From Nocardia sp. alder85J (GTDB taxonomy: Bacteria; Actinomycetota; Actinomycetes; Mycobacteriales; Mycobacteriaceae): a stretch of 64,000 nucleotides of DNA. This document shows positions 45,636 to 54,038 of the stretch, piece after piece (position 1 is the first letter of the stretch; the number at the start of each line of letters is the position of its first letter). The DNA lies in assembly GCF_020176955.2 (NCBI RefSeq), contig NZ_JAIUCZ020000001.1, positions 186,001 to 250,000 of the forward strand. Direction: 5' to 3'. The position numbers were made by a program, and so were the translations under genes. The notes beneath the pieces were generated by a model. That model saw nothing but the letters and a program-made list of their open reading frames with translations, did no database searches and had not been told where the DNA came from.

Positions 45636-48284
45636 TCAGCGGCCGAATCGGTCGGTACCGCCGCCGGCGCGATACTGCGCGAAGGGGTCGTCCCCGGCCG
45701 TGGATGTGCTCGCGTACCGGGAGGCGAACGGATCGTGGTCCGGATCGGGCCGGGATCCGCCGCCGCCCTCGCCGCCGCCGGTGCCGTTGCCCCCGTCGCG
45801 CAGTTCGCTGATCAATCCCGGCACGGTGTCGCGCGCGTCCGCGACCAGCTGGGAACGCTGGGCCGGGCTCGCGTTCCCGGGCAGGAGCAGCACCAGCGTG
45901 GCGATACCGGCCGGACCCTGCGGATCGTGCAGGACGAACCAGCTGGAGTGCAGTTCCAGCGGCAGGACCGCGTTGCCGTGCCCGTCCGTGCGGCGATCGA
46001 CGAGGCTGGACGCACCCGCTCTGCCGGGCGCGCGGGCGACCACGTATCCCGCGGCGGTGGGCGACCAGCCCATCCGGGCCCGTAACTCGATCCCGTCGAG
46101 GTCGACCCGGCGGGCGGACCGGCGCAGGCCCTGGACGCTGTCGACGAAATCGGTGTCCCGCAACGCGAACGGCATGCCACCGCGCTGCAACACCCCGCCG
46201 CTCACCTCCACGTCGATCTGCTGGGCCTTCAGGATCTGCCCGGGTATCCGGGCGGTCAGCCACTTCAGCAGGGAGAACACCAGCAGCGGGACGCCGAGCC
46301 CGAGCATCAGGGCGATCGTCAGCGCCCACCAGAACTTCGGCCGGTCGGGGAGCTTCTCGAGCTGCGCGTGGAAGGGGATCTCGATCGTGACGGCGCCGTC
46401 GATCTCGTTCGCGCGGGCCGCGGTCACCGGAATCACGCCGGTGACCACGCCGTTGGACTGGTGTTCGACGCGCAGCACCACCGGGATCGGCCGGGCCGTC
46501 GACCCGGGGACGCACCCGTCCGGTCCGGTGGGCGCGGCACCGGTCACGGTGACCGCACCCGCGTCCGGCGGTCTGGTCCGGAACGCCGGTGCGTGGCCGG
46601 GGGAGATCCAGACGCACCCTTCGCCGCTCACCGCGAGTGTCGCCGTGAAGGTGCCGGCCCCGTCCAGGGTGTGGAAGTCCAAGGACGGTGCGATCACCGG
46701 GAATCCGGCGGGTGGCGCGATGGTGAGCGGGATGTCGAGAAGTTCGGGGCTCAGCGCCGTTCCGGGTTCGGCGCCGGCGGCCGCGGTCGTGATCGCCAGG
46801 GACAGCCGCAGTTTCGACGAGCCCGCCGGGACGCCGGTGAGATCGACGTCGATCGGGCCGCCGAGCTCGCCCTTGCCGAGCCCCGAGACCAGGTCGTGGT
46901 GGGTGCCGGAATGGTCGATGATCGACGCCGACAGTACGGCCGCGCCGTCGAGCGAGGCCGGGTCGATCGGATGGCCCGCGCGGTCGGCGATGCCGAGGCG
47001 CAGCGTGGTCTTCTCCCCGGAGTGCAGCGTGCGGCCGGTTTCGGCCCAGGTCGGCACCAGCTCGCCGTAGATGGTGATGCTGGACTTGGATCGGGCCGTC
47101 GCCGCGCTGTGCCGCGGGTCCACGAAGGCCAGTGCCCACCCGCCGCGCCACTGGGCGCCGGCGGTCTCGGACATCCGGAGGGTCAGCCCGTGCCGCGAGG
47201 TCCACTGGACGTTCACCGGGACACCGCCCGCCGCCACGGTGCCGGAGGTGCCCGGGGTCAGATCCTGCCGGGTCCCGTCCGGTGCGATCAGGGCCGGGAC
47301 CAGATCGTCGGCGCCGGCATCGGCCTCGACCTTCACCGCCCGGACCGAGTTGTCGAGCACGAATCGGTGTTCGCAGTCCGGCTCGATCGCACCCTCGCAG
47401 ACACCGTGGGTCGTGACGATGGGTGGTGGCCCGGGGGCGATGGCGGCGAACTTGTCCAAGAGCTCGTCGATGTTGTCGGCCTTCTCGAATTCGCCGGGGC
47501 GCGGCGTGACGATGTCACCGCACGGCGCGGGGCCGGGCTTGCCGGTGGCGATCGACTCCAGCAGGCTGAAATCCTGCGGCTCCGCAGCGCCGCTCAGGCC
47601 GATGGCGAAGGTGCGGATGCCGGCGCTGCGGATCTGGTCGGCGACTCCGCCGGACACGCAGATGGCGTTCCTGGTCTGGTCGATCAGCTTCAGTCGCACA
47701 TTGTTGTCGCCGAAGTCGAGCTCGCCGTCGGTGAACCAGGCGATGGCGCGGCAGGCCGAGGGACCGGCGTCGGGCCGGTGGTCGGTGAACGACTTCAGCG
47801 AATCGGCCAGTGCGATACCGTAATTGGTGTCGATGCCGTGGGTCCGGTCCTTGGTGTGGTCGACCACGGAATCGAGATCGGGCAGCGAGGCAGCGCCCAG
47901 GGTCACCCAGTCGCGCCGGAGTTCGTAGTACTGGGCGAATCCGGCGATGGCCACATCGAGCTCGACCTGCGTATTGTCGGCCCATTCGGCCAGTTTGGCG
48001 AGCATGCGCCGGGCCGCGAGCGCGCGGATCGCCTGCGGATCGGTGCCCGGCCGGTTCTCGTCGGCGCTACCGAGGCTGTAGGACTCGTCCATCAGCAGCA
48101 GCAGATCGCCGCGCTTCTGCCCGGCCAGGCACGCGCCGTAGTCGACGACCGCGGAGGTGCCGGCGGTGGTGTCCGGCGGCGGCTGCGCGGGCGCCGGTAT
48201 CGGCGCCGCCCCGAACAGCATCGTGCACAACAGGATCGCGATCGCCAGTACCCGTGGCCTCCGTGGCATCCGGAAGCGGTTCAT
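45636..48284 (-). CDS. exported, membrane-anchored vWA protein of GTPase operon
   Basis: The 882-residue protein has an N-terminal signal or anchor (residues 9-33, PRVLAIAILLCTMLFGAAPI) then a vWA domain starting near 58: GDLLLLMDESYSLGSAD, with DESYS at 66-70 and later AWFTDGELDFG. Beta-rich domains follow outside the cell, including several cysteines (EGAIEPDCEHRF). One helix near 646-672 (FWWALTIALMLGLGVPLLVF) crosses the membrane, leaving ~210 cytoplasmic residues with a Gly/Asp-rich end (DPDHDPFASRY). It can therefore sense outside and report inside. It starts in an ATGA overlap with the 3-TM protein. Confidence 0.85.
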   Translation of the reverse strand: MNRFRMPRRPRVLAIAILLCTMLFGAAPIPAPAQPPPDTTAGTSAVVDYGACLAGQKRGDLLLLMDESYSLGSADENRPGTDPQAIRALAARRMLAKLAEWADNTQVELDVAIAGFAQYYELRRDWVTLGAASLPDLDSVVDHTKDRTHGIDTNYGIALADSLKSFTDHRPDAGPSACRAIAWFTDGELDFGDNNVRLKLIDQTRNAICVSGGVADQIRSAGIRTFAIGLSGAAEPQDFSLLESIATGKPGPAPCGDIVTPRPGEFEKADNIDELLDKFAAIAPGPPPIVTTHGVCEGAIEPDCEHRFVLDNSVRAVKVEADAGADDLVPALIAPDGTRQDLTPGTSGTVAAGGVPVNVQWTSRHGLTLRMSETAGAQWRGGWALAFVDPRHSAATARSKSSITIYGELVPTWAETGRTLHSGEKTTLRLGIADRAGHPIDPASLDGAAVLSASIIDHSGTHHDLVSGLGKGELGGPIDVDLTGVPAGSSKLRLSLAITTAAAGAEPGTALSPELLDIPLTIAPPAGFPVIAPSLDFHTLDGAGTFTATLAVSGEGCVWISPGHAPAFRTRPPDAGAVTVTGAAPTGPDGCVPGSTARPIPVVLRVEHQSNGVVTGVIPVTAARANEIDGAVTIEIPFHAQLEKLPDRPKFWWALTIALMLGLGVPLLVFSLLKWLTARIPGQILKAQQIDVEVSGGVLQRGGMPFALRDTDFVDSVQGLRRSARRVDLDGIELRARMGWSPTAAGYVVARAPGRAGASSLVDRRTDGHGNAVLPLELHSSWFVLHDPQGPAGIATLVLLLPGNASPAQRSQLVADARDTVPGLISELRDGGNGTGGGEGGGGSRPDPDHDPFASRYASTSTAGDDPFAQYRAGGGTDRFGR

Positions 48285-48703
48285 CGTCGGGCCAGCCAGT
48301 TCGCGAACAGCCACGCGCTCCAGCACACGCCACCGGCGGCGGCGGTCAGGATCAGGGCGTAGAGCGGCATCGCGTACACCCGGGGGTTGTAGAGGGTCCG
48401 GGAGCGCTGCTGGAGATCGGCTCGGGTGAAGATCGCGAGCACGCTGAGCGCGACCGGCCCGTCCAGCGCCCAGGCGGCGATGGTGACCGGGGAGCGGCCG
48501 GTGCCGGCCGCGACGGCGATCCCCGCCGCCACACAGACCGCCGCCAGCACGAGCCAATGGACCGGCGGATTGCCGATCGACTGCGCGATGGTCCGGTCCA
48601 TGGCGGAATTCACGGGACCGTCGTCGTACCCGGCCGGTTCCGGCCGCTGCCGGGAGTACCCGCTGAAATCGAACGAACTGTCTGGGCCTGGCGGAGGAGC
48701 CAC
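48281..48703 (-). CDS. small three-TM membrane protein, first gene of coupled operon
   Basis: The 140-residue protein starts at GTG 48703, seven bases after GGAG; upstream codons lack support. A Pro/Ser/Asp-rich N-terminus is followed by three membrane helices: VHWLVLAAVCVAAGIAVAA, TIAAWALDGPVALSVLAIF and PLYALILTAAAGGVCWSAWL. No family is recognised. It leads the run of overlapping genes down to 30683. A -10-like TATACG (about 48726-48731, read leftward) lies just upstream, but the -35 is poor. It may assemble with the exported vWA protein, to which it is translationally coupled. Confidence 0.72.
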   Translation of the reverse strand: MAPPPGPDSSFDFSGYSRQRPEPAGYDDGPVNSAMDRTIAQSIGNPPVHWLVLAAVCVAAGIAVAAGTGRSPVTIAAWALDGPVALSVLAIFTRADLQQRSRTLYNPRVYAMPLYALILTAAAGGVCWSAWLFANWLARR

Positions 48704-48881
48704 CGAATCTCCAACTCGAGTCGAGCCGTATATCACTGAGTCGCCCCAGCGTAAGGAGATGTGCCCCTGCGCCGTTATCGTGCAAACGGACGACATGTGT
48801 GGTCGGCGAGCGGATTTCGGCACAGCGCGGCCGGCGGTCGCGGCGATCCGCCCGATGGTCCGAAAAGAGTTGTCGTACAGG

Positions 48882-49334
48882 TCAAGCCGACGGCGAGTCG
48901 CTGGGTCCGGCGCACCGGATCAGATACTCGGTGCGGACGCGGGCCGTGCCGAGCACCGCCGCGGTGGTGCCGGCCAGGTGGTCCGCCCAGGCGGCCTCGT
49001 GTTCCGAGGGCGTCTCGGGCCGAGCTGTGGCGCAATGGAACTGGGCCACCGCATCGGCGCCGGACAGCGCGAAGACGACATCCACCGCGACCCGGCGGTG
49101 GGCGGCGATCGTCACCGCCGCGACCGCCCGGCCCGCGACCGGATGTCTGGTGCACGCCGCCGCGAGGGCCAGGTCGTACAGCCGGGGCCGCCCGATGCCG
49201 ACGACATTGCCGTACCGCCAGCGGCGGCCCGGTTCTCCCTCGGGCCGCCCCGCCGCCGTGTGCACCGCGAGAATCAGTTCGGCCAGTGCCGAGGCTGCGA
49301 CGATTACCTCGTGTACCTGTCGACGGTTCACCAT
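48882..49334 (-). CDS. conserved hypothetical protein
   Basis: This 150-residue soluble alpha/beta protein is of unknown function. It includes VHEVIVAASALAELILAVHT at the start and VAVDVVFALSGADAVAQFHC in the middle; the helices are amphipathic and too short for clear membrane passage. The ATG at 49334 has AGGA close upstream. It is separated by 133 bases and a hairpin from the TerD-domain gene and by 178 bases from the coupled operon, so it may be a single transcription unit. Position makes it a possible accessory part of the GTPase system. Confidence 0.6.
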   Translation of the reverse strand: MVNRRQVHEVIVAASALAELILAVHTAAGRPEGEPGRRWRYGNVVGIGRPRLYDLALAAACTRHPVAGRAVAAVTIAAHRRVAVDVVFALSGADAVAQFHCATARPETPSEHEAAWADHLAGTTAAVLGTARVRTEYLIRCAGPSDSPSA

Positions 49335-49441
49335 AGGTCCTGGACCTTCCGCACGCGGGTCGCGATTCTCTTGCACGGCAACCGAGTTCGACGTTGTCAC
49401 GAACCGGTCACGCTGTCTGTATATCGAATGCCGGACAAGGC

Positions 49442-49467
49442 CCCCGGCCCGGCGCCGGTCGCCGGGG
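49442..49467 (-). terminator. hairpin after the TerD-domain gene
   Basis: CCCCGGC (49442-49448) pairs with GCCGGGG (49461-49467) immediately after the stop of the TerD-domain gene read leftward. The 7-bp GC stem has a 12-base loop. No U-tract follows, so strength is uncertain. Confidence 0.45.
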
Positions 49468-50505
49468 TCAGGTGTCGACACCGAAATCACGGGTGATACC
49501 CAGCAATCCGCCCGGATGTTCGCGGCCCGCGGCACGGAACAGCCATTCCCGGTCCGTCCGGTGGAGGGCGCCGGCGATCATCGCGTGTGCGGTGGGTGCG
49601 ATCGCGCTCACGTCGAAGCGGGTCAGGACCGTGCCCGTCGCGCTGTCGAAGACCCGCAGCGTCACGTCGGCGAGCTGTCCGAACGACTGCCGCCGTGCGG
49701 CCGCCTCGTAGATCGACACCGCGAAAACGACTTTCGACACCGCCGGTGTGAGCGCGGGCAGGTCGACGGTGATCATCTCGTCGGCCGCGGTGGGGTCGCT
49801 GTGCCGCAGCGCACCGTCCGGCGACCGGATGTTGTTGAAGAACACCAGGTAATCGTCGGCGAGGGCATGGTCTTCGGCGTCCGTGGCGATCGCGCTGAGG
49901 TCGATGTCGTAGTCGCCGGTGATGCCCGGACGCGGAGTCCAGCTCACCTCGACGGTGACCTGCGCCGCGGTTGTCCCGGGCTCGCCGACCGGAACCGGCA
50001 GCCGATACAGCTCGGGCAGGCTGCCGAGCGCGACCGGTTGTGCGGCCGTGAAGATCTCCGCGAATCCGGCCGGCACCCGGACTCCGTCGGTACCGATCTC
50101 GAAGGTCCAGGGCGGTCGCAGCCCACCGTCGGGCCGGGCCACGCGCCCGGTGATCGCCGTCTGGGCGAATACGGTGTCGCAGTGGGCGAAACAGTGCACG
50201 ATCACCGCCGCTCCCGCCGGACCCGCCACCGCCGTCCAGATGATCTCCTCCTGCCCGGGGAAGCGCCCCAGATAGGCCGAATCCGCGACCGGCTCGGTGG
50301 TCCGGAACACCGGCGCCACGGCCGTCAGCGCGGCGAAACAGTCGTGCAGGTCGCCCGGCCCGTAGATCAGCAGATTGCGGGTGGCCTGCTCGAGGCCGAG
50401 GTGGACCGCCTGCTCCGGACTGCCGGCCCGATGCGGATCGGGCAGCCGCACCAGCCCGGCCACGGAACCCGGATCGTGCTGCCGCCGAGGCTCGAACAGG
50501 CCCAC
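49468..50505 (-). CDS. TerD-domain protein
   Basis: The 345-residue protein starts at GTG 50505, six bases after GGAG. The first ~165 residues are not recognised (ATRNLLIYGPGDLHDCFAAL is the most distinctive segment). The second half is a TerD domain: GDYDIDLSAIATDAEDHALA, DDYLVFFNNIRSPDGALRHS, and VSKVVFAVSIYEAAARRQSF. TerD domains bind calcium and act in chemical-stress and phage-response complexes of the Ter type. It sits directly upstream of the GTPase operon and diverges from a membrane protein, which fits a combined stress-signalling locus. The N-terminal half could be a novel partner domain. Confidence 0.82.
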   Translation of the reverse strand: MGLFEPRRQHDPGSVAGLVRLPDPHRAGSPEQAVHLGLEQATRNLLIYGPGDLHDCFAALTAVAPVFRTTEPVADSAYLGRFPGQEEIIWTAVAGPAGAAVIVHCFAHCDTVFAQTAITGRVARPDGGLRPPWTFEIGTDGVRVPAGFAEIFTAAQPVALGSLPELYRLPVPVGEPGTTAAQVTVEVSWTPRPGITGDYDIDLSAIATDAEDHALADDYLVFFNNIRSPDGALRHSDPTAADEMITVDLPALTPAVSKVVFAVSIYEAAARRQSFGQLADVTLRVFDSATGTVLTRFDVSAIAPTAHAMIAGALHRTDREWLFRAAGREHPGGLLGITRDFGVDT

Positions 50506-50764
50506 CGGTCAGCTCCGCGCCCGGCCGAGAGAATTCACACGACCTCCTGATCGCTGCGTGATCGTTGCGCCCGCATCGGCAACCGCCTCGTCCCGGCGTT
50601 CCCGGGCCGTTGTCGATTATCGGGCCGCCGTGGCGGTGTCGGCCGTCCTGCGAACGACCGACAGTGCCGCGGGTCGTGTCACGCGATCGACCGATACCGG
50701 CGCCACCGCCGGGATGCCTAGCCTGACGAGGTAGACCGTTGCGACTGTCCGCTGGAGGTGTTCC

Positions 50765-52042
50765 GTGAGTAGCTTCGGCGACAAGTCGCCGCCCCCGGGC
50801 ACTTCCGGATCTCCGCGAGTGAGCCTGGTCAAGAAACACAGGCGCGCAACGAAACACGTGGGATCGACGGAGGTGCAGACGGGCCCGCCGACGAATCGAT
50901 CTGTGTCCGAAACCGATTCGACGATGATCCTGCCGAGCTCGCCGGCGGGTGAGCCTGCGCGTGTGGCTGCTGCGGGACCGCGGAGGGCGGCCGCGCCGCC
51001 ACGGTCGGCCGGCGCTGATCCGCTGAGGGGTGCTACGGATCCTGCTGTGCGCATGGCGGATTCGATCCATCCGCCGCCTCCGCTGGGCTTCCGGCCCGGG
51101 CCGTCGGCTCCGCCCCGGCGTACCGGCCCCGTGCTCGTGGCCGGCTGTGTGTTCGCACTCGTCGTGGTCCTGCTGAGCGCCGCGGTCCTGCGCCTGGACC
51201 ACGGCTCCCGTGGCACTGCCCGGCCCGTCGCGCCGCAACCTGCCGCCGCCGCACCGGAATCGGATTGCACTGCGGTGTCCTCGATTTCGGTCCTCGACGC
51301 GCGCTTCTCCGCCGATTCGCTCGAGGTCACCCTCGGTTTCACCACCCCCTGTGCGCACGGCGCCCTGTTGTCGTCGAACCACGCGTCGGTGACGGTGGCG
51401 TCGTCCTCGGTGACCGTGGCGGCCGGCATATTCGACCTCTCGGCCGCACCCGTCACCGTCCCCGCGGCTCCCGGCTCCGCGCGCCGGACCTTCCGGTTCC
51501 CGATCGACATGTACTGGCTGGCGCCGGACACCGTGCCGGTCGCGCGGTTACATGTCGACGCCGATCAATTGAGCGGCGCCACACCACCTTCCGGCAGCGT
51601 ATCGTCATCCGGCGAGACCGCCGTGCTCACCGCCGTCGCACCCGCGGCCGGCGATGCCGAGGCCGCCGCCATCGCCGGCCTGCGTGCCATCGCCGACGCC
51701 GACCATGCCGTCGTCTCGCGCGACCTCGCGGATCGCTGGGTGCCCCAGCTCAGTTCGAAACGAATCGGCCTGGTCGCCGAGGGCGTCACCTGGTCCGACG
51801 CCCGAATCCTGCACGAATACCTGCAACTGCGCAGCCGCTACCCCGATGCCCGGCTCCTGTGGTCCGGCGCCTGGTCCACCTTCAGCTCGCCCGACTTCTG
51901 GATCACCGTCGTCGGCACCGCATTCCCCACCGGCGCCGGCGCGCTCGGCTGGTGCGCAGGCAACGGCTTCGACCGGGACCACTGCTACGCGAAACTGGTC
52001 AGCACCACACATCCGGTGCCGGGCAGCACCGAATACCGGTAG
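50765..52042 (+). CDS. single-pass membrane protein with large extracellular domain
   Basis: The 425-residue protein starts at GTG 50765 with GGAGG seven bases upstream. A ~120-residue Pro/Ser/Thr/Arg-rich cytoplasmic tail precedes one membrane helix (about 122-141, VLVAGCVFALVVVLLSAAVL). Outside lies a beta-rich domain (150-290) and a C-terminal domain with WVPQLSSKRIGLVAEGVTWS and LWSGAWSTFSSPDFWITVVG, ending with a paired-cysteine WCAGNGFDRDHCYAKLVS. The latter module also occurs in other actinobacterial membrane proteins, as I recall. The tail has Ser/Thr residues that a kinase could modify. It diverges from the TerD-domain gene over a 259-base gap with no clear operator. Confidence 0.75.
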   Translation: MSSFGDKSPPPGTSGSPRVSLVKKHRRATKHVGSTEVQTGPPTNRSVSETDSTMILPSSPAGEPARVAAAGPRRAAAPPRSAGADPLRGATDPAVRMADSIHPPPPLGFRPGPSAPPRRTGPVLVAGCVFALVVVLLSAAVLRLDHGSRGTARPVAPQPAAAAPESDCTAVSSISVLDARFSADSLEVTLGFTTPCAHGALLSSNHASVTVASSSVTVAAGIFDLSAAPVTVPAAPGSARRTFRFPIDMYWLAPDTVPVARLHVDADQLSGATPPSGSVSSSGETAVLTAVAPAAGDAEAAAIAGLRAIADADHAVVSRDLADRWVPQLSSKRIGLVAEGVTWSDARILHEYLQLRSRYPDARLLWSGAWSTFSSPDFWITVVGTAFPTGAGALGWCAGNGFDRDHCYAKLVSTTHPVPGSTEYR

Positions 52043-52093
52043 TCCACCCGACCCGTCGGCGCGGTGCCGGAACTCGTCCCGCGGCCGTTGCGC

Positions 52094-52099
52094 TACTGT
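52094..52099 (+). promoter_or_regulatory. -10 element for a probable leaderless transcript
   Basis: TACTGT ends six bases before the ATG at 52106. That spacing puts the transcription start at the A of ATG, the standard arrangement of leaderless mRNAs in actinobacteria. No ribosome site precedes this ATG. Confidence 0.5.
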
Positions 52100-52105
52100 C
52101 CCGAG

Positions 52106-52849
52106 ATGTCGCTGATCCGTCCCGTGCCGCGCAGATGGTTCTGGTCCCACGATATCCAGCCGAATCAGATCGATGCCCTGACCATGCCCGGCATGCGCCT
52201 GCACCGACTGTCGAACTACCGGCGCGGCACCCGGGATGCCCGCCGCTTCGCCGCCCTCTATCACGACGACGGCGGCGCGGACGCCCCGCCGCGCACCTGG
52301 CTGATCGACGCCGACGCCACCACCGCGAGCGAACACGCCCCCCACGCCGTGGCGGTGACGGTCGACGTCACCCCCGACAAGACCGCGACCAGCTTCACCC
52401 TGGTCCTCGACGACACCGACACCGACCCGGCCCGCACCCTGCACACCGATCTGACCGCCGACGACCTGACCGCTCTGCTGGACGAGGGCCGAGCCGTCGT
52501 GGACCTGGCCACCTACCGCCGCGACGACACCCGCCTCTTCGCGGCGATCGTCGAGCCCCGCCCCGGCCACCTCGCCCTGTTCTTCCCGGCCCTGCGCACC
52601 GCCGAGATCCGCCCCACCCTGACCGCGCACAAGGCTCTGCCCACCCGAGCCCGCGCCTATCATTCCCCGGCGGGCTGGCAACTGGCCGTTGTCGCCGAAC
52701 CCGCCGACCGCGCCCGCTGGTGGGTGCGCCTGGACGTGGACGCCGACGACGTCTCCCACGAGATAGAACGCCACAGCGCGTACCCCCTGGACCTCGACGC
52801 CACCGGCCACGGCCTCGGCGTCCGCTTCGCCGTCATCGCGGCCCGCTGA
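52106..52849 (+). CDS. conserved hypothetical protein with possible internal repeats
   Basis: The 247-residue protein from ATG 52106 (or 261 from GTG 52064) has repeated segments with a similar pattern: MPGMRLHRLSNYRRGTRDAR with RFAALYHDD, then RAVVDLATYRRDDTRLFAAI, then RAYHSPAGWQLAVVAEPADR. This recalls bacterial beta-propeller or tandem-repeat (BTRD-like) domains. There is no signal peptide. Function is unknown. It follows the membrane protein by 63 bases and converges on the secreted protein at 52871. Confidence 0.6.
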   Translation: MSLIRPVPRRWFWSHDIQPNQIDALTMPGMRLHRLSNYRRGTRDARRFAALYHDDGGADAPPRTWLIDADATTASEHAPHAVAVTVDVTPDKTATSFTLVLDDTDTDPARTLHTDLTADDLTALLDEGRAVVDLATYRRDDTRLFAAIVEPRPGHLALFFPALRTAEIRPTLTAHKALPTRARAYHSPAGWQLAVVAEPADRARWWVRLDVDADDVSHEIERHSAYPLDLDATGHGLGVRFAVIAAR

Positions 52850-52870
52850 CCCCGGACCGCCTCCGCCCCT

Positions 52871-53275
52871 TCAGTTCTCGCGCGCGTAGGTGACGGTCCC
52901 GATGACCAGCGTCCCCGGTCCGCGCGTCCCGATCGTATCGGAGGTCACTCGCGGAATGTTCGGACCGCACGCATAGGGCGCGCACCGATCGATGGTGGCG
53001 TGCAAGGTATTCCCCTCCACGCTGTACCGCCCGGCCAGCGCCGCCCCGCCGCCGGAGTTGTTGTTCACCATCTGCAACACATAGGTCCCGTCGGCATCGA
53101 ACCGATACTCCGACACGCCTCCCGGCCCGGCCGGACTGGAATCGGAGTCGGTGATCCACGTTCCGACCAGCGCGGCCGGCACCTGGGCATCGGCCTTGGT
53201 GGCGATGAATACGGCGCTGCCGACCCCCGAGGCCACGAGCCCCGCAGCGGCGACGACGGTGAGAAAAGTACGCAT
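52871..53275 (-). CDS. small secreted protein
   Basis: The 134-residue protein has a clear signal peptide: MRTFLTVVAAAGLVASGVGS then AVFIATKADA, with likely cleavage after ADA-Q near residue 30. The mature ~100 residues are beta-rich: ALVGTWITDSDSSP, SEYRFDADGTYVLQMVNNNS and LHATIDRCAPYACG (two cysteines, possible disulfide). The GTW...Y.F..DGTY pattern is lipocalin-like, as in small extracellular binding proteins. AAGGA lies upstream of the ATG. The 223-base region upstream is Pro/Gly-coding-like but contains no supported gene. Confidence 0.75.
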   Translation of the reverse strand: MRTFLTVVAAAGLVASGVGSAVFIATKADAQVPAALVGTWITDSDSSPAGPGGVSEYRFDADGTYVLQMVNNNSGGGAALAGRYSVEGNTLHATIDRCAPYACGPNIPRVTSDTIGTRGPGTLVIGTVTYAREN

Positions 53276-53498
53276 GATCCGGTCCTTCCGTTCGAGGAGA
53301 GATGTAACTCCAAGCCCCCCGCGGGAATTCGAAGTCTCCTCAATGGTCACCGGCCCGCCCCCCAGGTCACTACCCACCCCGGGTGGCGGAACACCCACCC
53401 CCGGGGTACCGGCCCGAGCACCCACGGTGCCGCCACCCGCCACCGGAATGTCCGCTGGGCCTCCGAGATCCACCGCGAGCGTCGAGCGCGAAGCGATG

Positions 53499-54038
53499 TC
53501 ATGCCAGGAGGAACGCCCGCGCCCGCGCCGGGTGCTCGGCCCGCAAGCCGATATCGGGCTCGACCGGGATCAGCAGGGTCGGTGCGCCGTCGGCGGTGCG
53601 CCGGGCGGCCCAGTCGTGGTCAGCCGCTACGAAGTCGTCGTCGAACCAGCAGATCGGCCGATCTCCAGCCCATCGGGTGACGGCCACCGTCTTTCCGTGA
53701 TGTCCGTCCTGGCGGTGGGTTCCGTGCACTCCGAAGGTGATCGCCGCCATCGACGGCAGTCCGAGGATCGGGGCCACCAAGCGGGCCGCCTCGTGTTCCC
53801 ACGCCGTGGCCCATACCAGTTCGGCGCCGGTGGCTTCGGCGAGCTCCCGTAGCTGCCTGCCGTGGTCCGGATCCAGCCACACGTGGACGACGGCTGCCGG
53901 GAGTCCGGGAAATATCTTGGGTCGCAACAGGTGTGAGATGTGGGTGGGCGACGGTTTCCCGGTGTGCAACGGGTTGAGTACTCCGTCGACATCCAGGAGG
54001 ATCGCGGCGCGACCGGATTCGATTCTCGCCTCGCTCAC
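53499..54038 (-). CDS. HAD-family hydrolase (Swiss Army Knife-type HAD domain)
   Basis: The 179-residue protein starts at GTG 54038 in a GTGA overlap with the EACC1-like gene. The HAD nucleophile motif is LLDVDGVLNP with Asp16 and Asp18. ELVWATAWEHEAARL carries the second motif (Thr region), and CWFDDDFVAADHDWAARR the acidic end. It resembles small HAD domains once described with RNA-repair-type proteins, which remove phosphates from nucleic-acid ends or nucleotides. The substrate here is not known. Coupling with EACC1 suggests it could be the effector of that unit. Confidence 0.82.
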   Translation of the reverse strand: MSEARIESGRAAILLDVDGVLNPLHTGKPSPTHISHLLRPKIFPGLPAAVVHVWLDPDHGRQLRELAEATGAELVWATAWEHEAARLVAPILGLPSMAAITFGVHGTHRQDGHHGKTVAVTRWAGDRPICWFDDDFVAADHDWAARRTADGAPTLLIPVEPDIGLRAEHPARARAFLLA

